From positions 1 to 38,882 of IMG/VR virus record IMGVR_UViG_3300027782_000166: 38,882 bases of DNA; one strand, given 5' to 3'. The position numbers and the translations under genes are program-made. The notes under the pieces were generated by a model, which saw only the letters and a program-made list of their open reading frames with translations, was not told where the DNA came from and ran no database searches. Source of the stretch: a virus. Of the stretch, positions 15,470 through 22,286 are shown in pieces; positions within the stretch are counted from its first letter, which is position 1, and every line of letters begins with the position of its first letter.

Positions 15470-16017
15470 ATACTTTGTTTTTACCTTTAATGTTTCTTCT
15501 CTTAGCAATATTACTTCTATGGATAATAATTGGTTGCAAAGGACATCTGACTGCTAAAATTTGGACAATAAATGTAACAATCTTTTTCACGGCAATTTTA
15601 TGGGTTGGGATCGACTCGTATACAGGGTGGCCTTCAACGAGCCCTATGCCTAATCAGGGCCGTTTAATGAATGTGATCAGCAACGAGCCTGAGAGTATTT
15701 ATGTATTGCTTGAAAACCATGCAGATTGCAATCTATATTATGAAGACTGGCAAGATTTCGTCTATTACAAACCAAATGATACGGCTCGGTTGTTTAAATT
15801 GTCTTATGACAAAAATATACACAGACAGTTAGAAGCAGCTATGGATGAAGTCAAAAAAGGCAGATATGTGATCTTAAGTAGATTTAAAATGAACAAGTAT
15901 GAAGATGGGAAAATAGAAGATAATGCTAAGGAAGGTGACGGCAGTTTAACTAAAAATGCAGATTTTCGTTTTTATATTTTGCCTCCATCAAAGTTTGTAA
16001 GTAAACCGACAAACTGA
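15466..16017 (+). CDS. Third gene of the stator-like cassette: two-helix membrane protein
   Basis: 183 aa, ATG overlapping the upstream stop (ATGA). Two membrane helices at residues ~3-22 and ~30-50, then a ~130-residue domain, probably periplasmic or cytoplasmic depending on topology, without recognised family. The very tight coupling with the ExbB- and ExbD-like genes indicates a joint complex. It has two or three Cys and a mix of aromatic and acidic residues after the second helix. Confidence 0.72.
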   Translation: MNTLFLPLMFLLLAILLLWIIIGCKGHLTAKIWTINVTIFFTAILWVGIDSYTGWPSTSPMPNQGRLMNVISNEPESIYVLLENHADCNLYYEDWQDFVYYKPNDTARLFKLSYDKNIHRQLEAAMDEVKKGRYVILSRFKMNKYEDGKIEDNAKEGDGSLTKNADFRFYILPPSKFVSKPTN

Positions 16018-16018
16018 T

Positions 16019-16204
16019 TTATTTTTTTGGTTTTTTAATTGGTGGATTATCTGTGGTGTAGGGCAGATCAAGTTTTTTCTTGTTTTTACATTTAAAATCA
16101 GACATAGCTCCCCAAACTTGAAAATTTGGATTATTTAAATCTTTGCATCCAACGATGGCGTATCCACCAGCCATTTCTGTTAACCATTTTTTAAATGTTT
16201 TCAT
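16019..16204 (-). CDS. Short protein with capsid-targeting-like leader (61 aa)
   Basis: The start is ATG 16204, giving MKTFKKWLTEMAGG, the clearest match to the T4 tag format (MKTYQEFIAE): leader then LTE. The remainder is a 47-residue Lys-rich segment with two Cys and a Pro-rich end. It is convergent with the stator-cassette gene (1-base gap) and divergent from the gene at 16222 with only 17 bases between the two starts. Both have a TATATA box just upstream of their ATG; no Shine-Dalgarno is seen. It is a candidate internal head protein or a decoy substrate. Confidence 0.65.
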   Translation of the reverse strand: MKTFKKWLTEMAGGYAIVGCKDLNNPNFQVWGAMSDFKCKNKKKLDLPYTTDNPPIKKPKK

Positions 16205-16221
16205 ACTAAGATATATACCAT

Positions 16222-16512
16222 ATGCAATTAAGTTTTTATGATTGGCTTCATATAAAAGAAGCAAGCGGTACGATGGGAACACCGGGAACTGATCCGGCAG
16301 AGCCGACACCAACTGGTTCTGCTCCGAAGAACAAGGTTACATACCCCGGAAATGCTGGTTCAGGGGGTGGAGAGGGCAAAGTAGACCAGCCTAAAGCTGC
16401 TGGATGCTCTGGTGGTCCTTGTCCTCCTAGAAGTCCATCATCTCCTCGACCAAGTGGAGGAGGAGGAACCGCATCTGTTCAAGCTACAACGGCTGGGGCA
16501 CCCGCTAAATAA
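16222..16512 (+). CDS. Low-complexity protein with capsid-targeting-like leader
   Basis: 96 aa. The leader MQLSFYDWLHIKEASG is amphipathic and ends in IKE, fitting IxE cleavage. The rest is Gly/Pro/Ser/Thr/Ala-rich and probably disordered, with a CSGGPC segment. No domain is recognised. Divergent, by 17 bases, from another tagged gene at 16019-16204, so the shared spacer must hold both promoters (a TATATA box is present). It overlaps the 3' end of the convergent gene at 16479-16862 by 34 bases. Confidence 0.6.
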   Translation: MQLSFYDWLHIKEASGTMGTPGTDPAEPTPTGSAPKNKVTYPGNAGSGGGEGKVDQPKAAGCSGGPCPPRSPSSPRPSGGGGTASVQATTAGAPAK

Positions 16513-16862
16513 TAACTTGGTTTAAAAAGTTCAAATTTCATAACTAAATACATTCCAACAAAGTCGATATTTAAACTTGTTGCAAAACATTGTTCATAAG
16601 CTACAAATGATAAGTCTGTTGGATTTGAAACATTGCAACTAATAAGTATATTTTTTTTGTTACAATAAGATATTTCATTATATATTTTTTTAAAAACATC
16701 AGTATTTCCTTCTAGTCCATAGATAGAAAGAATGTGATTTTTTTTATCAATTGTTTGTATTTTGTTATTAATGTATGGAAAATGATATAAAGAAAAATTT
16801 TCATGTAAAAACTCGATTTCTGGTAAAAATAAGTCGTTTAAATATGACATTTTTTCGTACAT
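16479..16862 (-). CDS. Hypothetical protein, 127 aa
   Basis: Start ATG at 16862, or ATG 16850 (MSYLNDLFLPE) giving 123 aa; neither has a strong ribosome-binding site. It looks like a soluble alpha/beta domain with strands such as NILISCNVSNP and FVGMYLVMKFEL; no family recognised. It is divergent from the C39-type peptidase gene, with starts almost touching, and overlaps the convergent tagged gene by 34 bases at its C-terminus. Confidence 0.5.
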   Translation of the reverse strand: MYEKMSYLNDLFLPEIEFLHENFSLYHFPYINNKIQTIDKKNHILSIYGLEGNTDVFKKIYNEISYCNKKNILISCNVSNPTDLSFVAYEQCFATSLNIDFVGMYLVMKFELFKPSYYLAGAPAVVA

Positions 16863-16867
16863 AGTTG

Positions 16868-17452
16868 GTGGGAATAAATAAAGCCAATAAGAAAGAAGTG
16901 TACAAAAAGATCAACCCAGAATCAATTAAAATCTGGTTGCCTGAAGTGCAACAAAAAACGCATTTTAGTTGTGGGGCGGCGGTGGTACATTCTATTTGTG
17001 CTTATTATGGCTTGGGATTGGATTCTCACTATGACTATTTTGCTTATTTAGAGACAGACGAAACTTACGGTACTTCTCCTAATAAAATTGCAACATATTT
17101 TAAATCTGTGGGAATTTTTTGCAAGCTTGAATATGACATGACTATAAGTGTTTTGTGTTCTGAATTACAAAAACGCAGGCCGGTTATTTTGGCATTACAA
17201 GCGTATGGTTTTAGTAAACAATACAAAAATACTGGAAGTGGTCATTATGTTGTAGCCATAGGTTTTGATAAAAAGAACATATTCTTTGAAGACCCTTGGT
17301 TAAATTGTATGCATGGATATATTCCAAAATCTGAGCTTTTGTCAAGGTGGCATGATTTAGATGTTAATGATAAATACCACAATCAACTAGGTATAATTGC
17401 TTGGAAAAATGCCAAGCCTTTTTATCTTAATAGTGCTAAAAAGATACCTTAA
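16868..17452 (+). CDS. C39-type papain-fold peptidase-like protein
   Basis: 194 aa. There is no ATG near the start: GTG 16868 or TTG 16865 opens the frame (an in-frame TAG lies immediately before), or GTG at codon 11. The cysteine-peptidase core is clear: LPEVQQKTHFSCGAA with the catalytic Cys (about 35), SGHYVVAIGFD with His (about 126), and EDPW with Asp (about 142). These match peptidase C39 (as in bacteriocin-processing domains and standalone C39-like proteins). No membrane helix or ABC domain is attached, so this is a standalone domain. It overlaps the endonuclease gene's end by 4 bases. Confidence 0.78.
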   Translation: MGINKANKKEVYKKINPESIKIWLPEVQQKTHFSCGAAVVHSICAYYGLGLDSHYDYFAYLETDETYGTSPNKIATYFKSVGIFCKLEYDMTISVLCSELQKRRPVILALQAYGFSKQYKNTGSGHYVVAIGFDKKNIFFEDPWLNCMHGYIPKSELLSRWHDLDVNDKYHNQLGIIAWKNAKPFYLNSAKKIP

Positions 17453-18039
17453 TTTTTTAAATAATTAGGAAAACACGGTCCAATTAATTTAATTAACTTA
17501 TCACGATTTTCTTGTTCAAAACTTAGAACAGTACTGCCTCCATGTTTTTTTATTGAACATGGTATATCAATTATTTTAAAATATTTAACGAATGTATTCA
17601 AAGATTCTTTATCTAAACGGCTGGCCCGAATGTAACAAGATTTCATTAGCACCTGACCTTTGTCAATAAACCAGACAGCAAGAGCTAAATCCTGTAGTTG
17701 GTCAAGCCATTCGAATGTTATCTTTTTCTTTTTATTTTTATAGCATAATTCGTAAAAATAATCCCAACATGTATTAGTTATTGAATTCCATCTAAAGCTA
17801 TCTTTATCGTAAATGAATGATTTTTGTCTGCTGAATCTTTTTAATTCTTCAGCTTTACAACGAATCCATTTTCCACCTTTTTTAACACTTTCTCTCATTT
17901 GGAGATGGGGGTTTAAAGAATTCTTTGGAAAAATGACGCTTGAATTGCCAAGCAAACCGCCAAGTACGAATTGCTTCTCACGATTGGTGAGATCAATTTT
18001 TCTCAGCTTTTTTCCATCAAACTGCCAGTCGTCTAACAT
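17449..18039 (-). CDS. LAGLIDADG homing endonuclease (single chain, ~196 aa)
   Basis: It has the two motif helices FVLGGLLGNSS (near residue 25) and LALAVWFIDKGQ (near residue 118) of the LAGLIDADG DNA endonuclease family (type with LAIWYMDDGS). The second motif has Asp then Lys where a second acid is usual, so cleavage activity may be altered. The first motif has Asn in place of the usual acidic residue, which also weakens the case for an active nuclease. It is convergent with the C39 peptidase gene. TATAAATA lies one base before the ATG. Confidence 0.8.
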   Translation of the reverse strand: MLDDWQFDGKKLRKIDLTNREKQFVLGGLLGNSSVIFPKNSLNPHLQMRESVKKGGKWIRCKAEELKRFSRQKSFIYDKDSFRWNSITNTCWDYFYELCYKNKKKKITFEWLDQLQDLALAVWFIDKGQVLMKSCYIRASRLDKESLNTFVKYFKIIDIPCSIKKHGGSTVLSFEQENRDKLIKLIGPCFPNYLKN

Positions 18040-18145
18040 ATATTTATATATGCAAATATTTTCTTAATTGTTTCGTACCAAATGTATTTAATAAAATATA
18101 TTTAGAGACATAGCTAGAGTACCTATTTTTTGGAGGTAATTATTC

Positions 18146-18481
18146 ATGGGAGCTACATCAGTATTAGGAACCGGCCCCGGTTCAGCAGAAGGGGCATCTA
18201 AAGGCGCAAGAGAGCGTCAAACACTTGGCGTTGGACATCTAATTGGCCCACACATCGTTAAGGCTGGTAAAGAAGCCTTGGTTTCTGGCGCAGCCTCTGT
18301 TGTTTTTCCACTAGTTGGAAGCACAGCTGACTTTGTTCTATTGGTTAGCAACAATACTGACGGCACCGCCGTCAATGGTACACTTGCTATTAGCAATAAC
18401 ATTTGCACACTAGGACTAGCTGGAAGTGGCACCGATGTTGTTGGTTATGCTGTAATCAAGATTGCCAACTTTGGCCTCTAA
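18146..18481 (+). CDS. Small probable virion decoration or fibre-related protein
   Basis: 111 aa, GGAGG 9 bases before ATG. A Gly/Ser-rich N-terminus (residues 1-25) is followed by a beta-rich domain with many small residues (VLLVSNNTDGTAVNG, AISNNICTLGLAGSG). Such proteins in phages are often head decoration or tail-fibre parts; I do not recognise a family. It is closed by a terminator 22 bases downstream, so probably monocistronic with its own promoter. Confidence 0.65.
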   Translation: MGATSVLGTGPGSAEGASKGARERQTLGVGHLIGPHIVKAGKEALVSGAASVVFPLVGSTADFVLLVSNNTDGTAVNGTLAISNNICTLGLAGSGTDVVGYAVIKIANFGL

Positions 18482-18502
18482 TATCTAACAAAATTTTTAA
18501 TA

Positions 18503-18527
18503 CCTGCTTGGATTGATTCCAAGCAGG
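18503..18527 (+). terminator. Rho-independent terminator after 18146-18481
   Basis: The stem CCTGCTTGG/CCAAGCAGG with a 7-base loop is followed by the T-rich CATTTCTCTTTT. It separates the small structural gene from the mutase gene downstream. Confidence 0.85.
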
Positions 18528-18545
18528 CATTTCTCTTTTAAGTAT

Positions 18546-19655
18546 ATGAAAAGCTACCTTGTCGTTGGCTGTGGATTTTACGGGGCTGTATTTTCTAGGA
18601 TTCTTGCAGAAGCAGGATATAAAGTAGATTTAATTGATAAAAGAAAACATATTGCTGGAAACTGCTATACAGAAAAAATAAGCAACATACCTGTTCACAA
18701 ATATGGACCACATGCATTCCATACTAATTCTCTAGAAGTATGGGATTTCCTCAGAAGATTTTCAAATTTCAACGATTTTAAATTGCAAATTAAAGTCAAC
18801 CATAAAAATAACATTTATTCATTTCCAATAAATTTATTTACTCTGAATCAGCTATACGGAGTCACAACACCATCAGAAGCTAAAAATGTGATCCGTAAAA
18901 TGAAAAAGACATGTAAAAGTAAAAACTTTGCCAGTTACATTTTGTCTAATTTAGGAAGTGAGATTTATAATATTTTTTTTGAAGGATACACAAAAAAACA
19001 ATGGAATATAAATCCATCAGAATTATCTGATACTGTGGCTAAAAGAATTCCGATACGGTATGAATATAACGACTATTATTTTAATGATAAGTATCAAGGT
19101 ATTCCGATAGGTGGATATACCAATTTGTTTGAAAACATGTTAGATCATAAAAACATAAACATAATTTTGAACTGTGATTTTTTTGAAAACAGGAAAGACT
19201 TTGAGAAGTCTTATAAAAAAATTGTTTATAGTGGTAAGATAGACGAATTATTTGATTACAAATATGGTTTATTAGAATACAGGTCTCTTAGGTTTGAAAC
19301 CAAGAAATTTGCAAAAACATTTCAGGGTAATTCAATTATCAATTTTACAGAAGAGAATGTTCCATATACCAGAATTGTAGAGCATAAATATTTTGCACAG
19401 TTAAATCAGGAAAAAACAGTTGTCACATATGAGTTTCCTGATGACTATGATGACAAAAAAATACCTTTTTATCCAATGCCAACAGAAAAAAATAAAATTA
19501 TTTATGCAAAATATAAGAACGATTCTGAATTATTAGATAAGTACATTGTAGGCGGTAGATTAGGTAGATATATTTATTTGAATATGGATCAAGTTGTTGC
19601 GATGTCTTTAAAAGATGCGAAGGAAGAAATATGCAAGAAGAAGAAAAACAAATAG
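18546..19655 (+). CDS. glf: UDP-galactopyranose mutase
   Basis: 369 aa, the normal length. The N-terminal FAD-binding motif is VVGCGFYGAVFSRILAE with the acidic end at the end of strand 2 (DLIDKRKHIAGNCYTE). Further on are HKYGPHAFHT, the conserved EGYTKKQW loop, and the C-terminal GGRLGRYIYLNMDQ typical of this family. The enzyme interconverts UDP-galactopyranose and UDP-galactofuranose, the donor for galactofuranosyl glycans. In a phage it probably supplies or alters a host-type surface glycan or modifies virion glycans; two glycosyltransferase-like genes lie in the same window. ATG 18546 is taken as start because the FAD motif follows at once; the ribosome-binding site is weak. Confidence 0.93.
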   Translation: MKSYLVVGCGFYGAVFSRILAEAGYKVDLIDKRKHIAGNCYTEKISNIPVHKYGPHAFHTNSLEVWDFLRRFSNFNDFKLQIKVNHKNNIYSFPINLFTLNQLYGVTTPSEAKNVIRKMKKTCKSKNFASYILSNLGSEIYNIFFEGYTKKQWNINPSELSDTVAKRIPIRYEYNDYYFNDKYQGIPIGGYTNLFENMLDHKNINIILNCDFFENRKDFEKSYKKIVYSGKIDELFDYKYGLLEYRSLRFETKKFAKTFQGNSIINFTEENVPYTRIVEHKYFAQLNQEKTVVTYEFPDDYDDKKIPFYPMPTEKNKIIYAKYKNDSELLDKYIVGGRLGRYIYLNMDQVVAMSLKDAKEEICKKKKNK

Positions 19656-19963
19656 AAGTACAAAATTCTGAATTATTTTTACCAGAAGACGATCCAATCC
19701 CAGAGGGCAAAGTAAAATTCGAAACCAGAATTAAGTTGCATTCTAATGGCTCTGTGGAGCGGGAAATTTGGATAAGTGATCAAAAATTTGATTGGTCGGT
19801 TGACATCACATCATTCCACGAAGCTGTAAGAATGGGTTCAATGTATAAAAAAGCGGTACAGCAAGATATTGTTAAGCATTTTGTTAATAGTGTTTCTGAT
19901 TTTTTGGGAAGAAAGGTCACTATGAAAGAGGTCAATGAGGCCACTAAGCGTGGTTGGATTTAG
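19631..19963 (+). CDS. Hypothetical protein, 110 aa
   Basis: It overlaps the end of glf by 25 bases and is convergent by 4 bases with the trypsin-like protease gene, which argues for coupled expression with glf. Acidic N-terminus; the central part (FETRIKLHSNGSVEREIWIS) looks like a small beta domain, then a helical C-terminus (KKAVQQDIVKHFVNSVSDFL). No family is recognised. Confidence 0.6.
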   Translation: MQEEEKQIEVQNSELFLPEDDPIPEGKVKFETRIKLHSNGSVEREIWISDQKFDWSVDITSFHEAVRMGSMYKKAVQQDIVKHFVNSVSDFLGRKVTMKEVNEATKRGWI

Positions 19964-20748
19964 TTGACGATCTCAATCATTTTTGACCATAACATGAAGT
20001 TCATGATTTCTGGCACTTTGAAATCTTGATAGTCATCATTATTTATAAATCTATTTCTTAGCATATCTTGCATCAATTCAATCGGTTTATAAAATGATAT
20101 GTCGTATACTGGGAATTTAGTATCACCGTAATTAGCGTTTTTCATGCTATTAGCAATTCCAACTACTTTGTTTTCGTAAAATAAAGGACCACCAGAATCT
20201 CCAAAAACGATATTGATTGATGTCCTGTAAGATAAAATTTGTTTGGTAGTTTCTGACCTTAAAACTCCAGTAAGTTTACCTTCAGCAAATCTGGCTGGTT
20301 CTCCTAGAGCGTGACCTACTGCAAATAAAGCATCTCTTATTTTTGGTTTATATTTTTGATTTAAATCAACGCATCGCATTTGATTTGGGCTTAGAAAAAA
20401 AACAATTGACAAATCATTTGATCCATCTATGGCAGCTACTACGCCTTTGAAATTTTTGTATTTTTCAAAGTTACCTTGATCGTCAAATTCAGAACATTTT
20501 ACTAATAAATCTGTAGATTTTAATATATGCTCGCAAGAAAAAACAACATTGCAATAGCAATTTATAGATTCTATTAGACTTGAATTAACAATAAAACCTG
20601 TACCAGATGCAGGAGATTTTGTAGATTCTATAAGCACAGTCGGTTTCAAACATTTTTGAATAAACTGGTTATTATCATTATTAGCGTTTCCAAGCAGACA
20701 AGACATGGAAATGAAAAAGGTAATTGAAATAGTTAAAAAAGTTTTCAT
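19960..20748 (-). CDS. Secreted trypsin-like (S1 family) serine protease
   Basis: 262 aa. Signal peptide residues 1-23 (MKTFLTISITFFISMSCLLGNA), so export to the periplasm or beyond is expected. Catalytic triad positions: His74 in SCEHIL, Asp112 in NDLSIVFF, Ser185 in FGDSGGPLF, the order of chymotrypsin/HtrA-like S1 proteases. No PDZ domain follows. Cys pairs (about 64, 66, 72, 86) may form disulfides. This is unusual in phages; roles could be virion-independent digestion of a host envelope protein or immunity-protein cleavage. It is convergent with 19631-19963 and divergent from 20781 with about 30 bases between. Confidence 0.86.
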   Translation of the reverse strand: MKTFLTISITFFISMSCLLGNANNDNNQFIQKCLKPTVLIESTKSPASGTGFIVNSSLIESINCYCNVVFSCEHILKSTDLLVKCSEFDDQGNFEKYKNFKGVVAAIDGSNDLSIVFFLSPNQMRCVDLNQKYKPKIRDALFAVGHALGEPARFAEGKLTGVLRSETTKQILSYRTSINIVFGDSGGPLFYENKVVGIANSMKNANYGDTKFPVYDISFYKPIELMQDMLRNRFINNDDYQDFKVPEIMNFMLWSKMIEIVN

Positions 20749-20780
20749 GTAATATAATATGACAAAACTAACTTATATTT

Positions 20781-20981
20781 ATGGATTCCCTTGATTGTTA
20801 TTTTTATTTAGACATGCAAGAGCCAGAAGACACAAGGTTTATGCAGACTTTTTGTGTTGAGTGCATGCAAGAAATGAATTTTCAGGAAGTATTTTTTTGG
20901 CAGGGATCAATAAGAGGCTATGGAGAGTACAAAGTCACCTGCAAGAAATGTCAAAAATTGATTCACGAACAAGAGGAATAA
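20781..20981 (+). CDS. Small zinc-ribbon-like protein, 66 aa
   Basis: It has two CxxC knuckles (CVECM near 25, CKKCQ near 54-58) separated by ~28 residues, the layout of small zinc ribbons. The N-terminus is acidic. Its TAA overlaps the ATG of the next gene (TAATG), so they are coupled. It is likely a nucleic-acid- or protein-binding accessory. The start is preceded by TTATATTT and no Shine-Dalgarno. Confidence 0.6.
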   Translation: MDSLDCYFYLDMQEPEDTRFMQTFCVECMQEMNFQEVFFWQGSIRGYGEYKVTCKKCQKLIHEQEE

Positions 20982-21643
20982 TGATAAAAATAATTGAAAA
21001 AAAAGACCTCAAGAAATTTTCAGTAAAAAAAGTATTTGAAGATATTTTAGACAATATTTTTAATTCTTTTGATTATCTTGAATTTTCTGAAGGCGATACA
21101 TTTTATTTGGCTATTAAGAATAAAAAGAACAAGGAGGTAATTTGTTTGTCGGATGAATCAAAAGGAAACTTTTTAAGAAATGTTCGTGACAGTCATAAAG
21201 AAATTTTGAGTTATGCAAAAAAGAAAAATATTTTGAAAAAAATCTATGAAAACTTAGCCAACAATCCTGATTTGGTGGGCAACAGAATAGCAGAATTGAA
21301 AATAAAAACACAACTTCAACTTAACAATTTCTGTCAAACGGTTCGGCAATTAAACAAGCGTTTGCAGAATGTTTTTATAGTAAATGAGAATTTCAAGAAA
21401 ATAGCCAAGATTTTTGATCATGAAAACAATTTGATAGTATTGCCTGCCCTGTCTGAAGAATTTGAGGAAGTACTCAAGGAGAGCAGACATAGCAAGATTA
21501 TCCTTTTCATAAGAGATAAAAAAGTACCCTATAAAAAACTAAAAATGTTAGGAATGACAAATTTGGCTTTCAAAAAAGATTCAGCAAGGCATATATGGAC
21601 AAGAAATATTAATATAAATGAGTTTGTAAGCAAGCAACCATAA
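20981..21643 (+). CDS. Hypothetical protein, 220 aa
   Basis: ATG 20981 overlaps the upstream stop. The protein is Lys/Glu-rich, mostly helical, with a long helix around residues 85-130 and alternating strands in the last third (SKIILFIRDKKV). Nothing recognisable. Part of a plus-strand operon: zinc ribbon, this gene, tagged short protein, 30-aa peptide, 21963 gene, glycosyltransferase. Confidence 0.6.
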   Translation: MIKIIEKKDLKKFSVKKVFEDILDNIFNSFDYLEFSEGDTFYLAIKNKKNKEVICLSDESKGNFLRNVRDSHKEILSYAKKKNILKKIYENLANNPDLVGNRIAELKIKTQLQLNNFCQTVRQLNKRLQNVFIVNENFKKIAKIFDHENNLIVLPALSEEFEEVLKESRHSKIILFIRDKKVPYKKLKMLGMTNLAFKKDSARHIWTRNININEFVSKQP

Positions 21644-21646
21644 ATA
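21639..21646 (+). promoter_or_regulatory. Candidate late promoter box (CATAAATA)
   Basis: Four bases before the ATG at 21651, at the spacing that would place the +1 near the start codon. It overlaps the stop codon of the previous gene. Similar boxes precede several genes here, but AT-richness makes chance matches common. Confidence 0.3.
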
Positions 21647-21650
21647 GTTT

Positions 21651-21851
21651 ATGATATCTTTCAAGCAATGGTTCCAAGAATCTTATTATGGCCAAGTTGT
21701 TCAAACAAACTATGTGAATGATGAGTTCATGCAGACGAGAGTGAATAGTGGTCGAATGGCAAGGGTTGCCTTGAAAGATATGAGTAATAATAAAGCAGAT
21801 TGCAATTACCTAAAAGTTGGTTGTAAAAAAAGCGACAAAAAGGGTAAATAA
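21651..21851 (+). CDS. Short protein with capsid-targeting-like leader (66 aa)
   Basis: It begins MISFKQWFQESYY, with FQE near the usual cut position (Phe instead of Leu/Ile). The remaining ~55 residues are polar with a basic Cys-containing end (CNYLKVGCKKSDKKGK). No domain is recognised. Seven bases downstream of the previous gene's stop. It is a weaker member of the tagged set because the P3 residue is Phe. Confidence 0.55.
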   Translation: MISFKQWFQESYYGQVVQTNYVNDEFMQTRVNSGRMARVALKDMSNNKADCNYLKVGCKKSDKKGK

Positions 21852-21868
21852 GTCATACGGAGATTACT

Positions 21869-21961
21869 ATGGCAACTACGCATTTTAGAAAAGCCAATAT
21901 GGCAAAGATAATTAAAAAGATTGCATCTATGAGTTCTCTCCCCAACATACTTTTGAGTTAA
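21869..21961 (+). CDS. 30-aa peptide
   Basis: The frame begins ATG GCA ACT with GGAG 7 bases upstream (ACGGAGATTACT). It reads MATTHFRKANMAKIIKKIAS then a short tail; a positively charged amphipathic helix is plausible. It lies in a 111-base gap between two coupled genes and ends 1 base before the next ATG, which supports it being a real coupled micro-gene. Confidence 0.5.
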   Translation: MATTHFRKANMAKIIKKIASMSSLPNILLS

Positions 21962-21962
21962 A

Positions 21963-22286
21963 ATGAGCAACTTTGCAAGACTTTTTGAAAACATGGATTC
22001 TTTCAAGAAAGCTAAGAAAGAACTGGAAGATAGTCTTTCCTTAGATGCTATTAAGATTGGATTTAATTTAGATGAAAATTTTTGGAAAATTTTTATTTTA
22101 CTTTTGAACAATCCAGATGCTCTTGCAAAGTTGCTTGATGTTCCAGCACACAAAGTCACTACATGGTATTCAAAAATTAACAAGTATCTAAACAAGTACT
22201 TAGATAGTGTAGGTTCTGATACGGATTTAAAAGCAAAAAAGAAAAAGAGATTGATAAAGACATCTGATTTTGAGGATTTTGTTTGA
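21963..22286 (+). CDS. Small helical protein, 107 aa, possible tagged leader
   Basis: It starts one base after the 30-aa peptide's stop. The N-terminus MSNFARLFENM resembles the capsid-protein start MNANARFLNEA and has an LFE site. The rest is helical and Lys-rich with FWKIFILLLNNPDALAKLLD, ending in KKKKRL. The TGA overlaps the next ATG (TGATG). No family is recognised. Confidence 0.55.
   Translation: MSNFARLFENMDSFKKAKKELEDSLSLDAIKIGFNLDENFWKIFILLLNNPDALAKLLDVPAHKVTTWYSKINKYLNKYLDSVGSDTDLKAKKKKRLIKTSDFEDFV

Noticed and set aside
19799-19812. TTGACATCACATC, the reverse of the GATGTCAA motif end
   Set aside because: It is only eight matching bases inside a gene, with no hairpin alongside.
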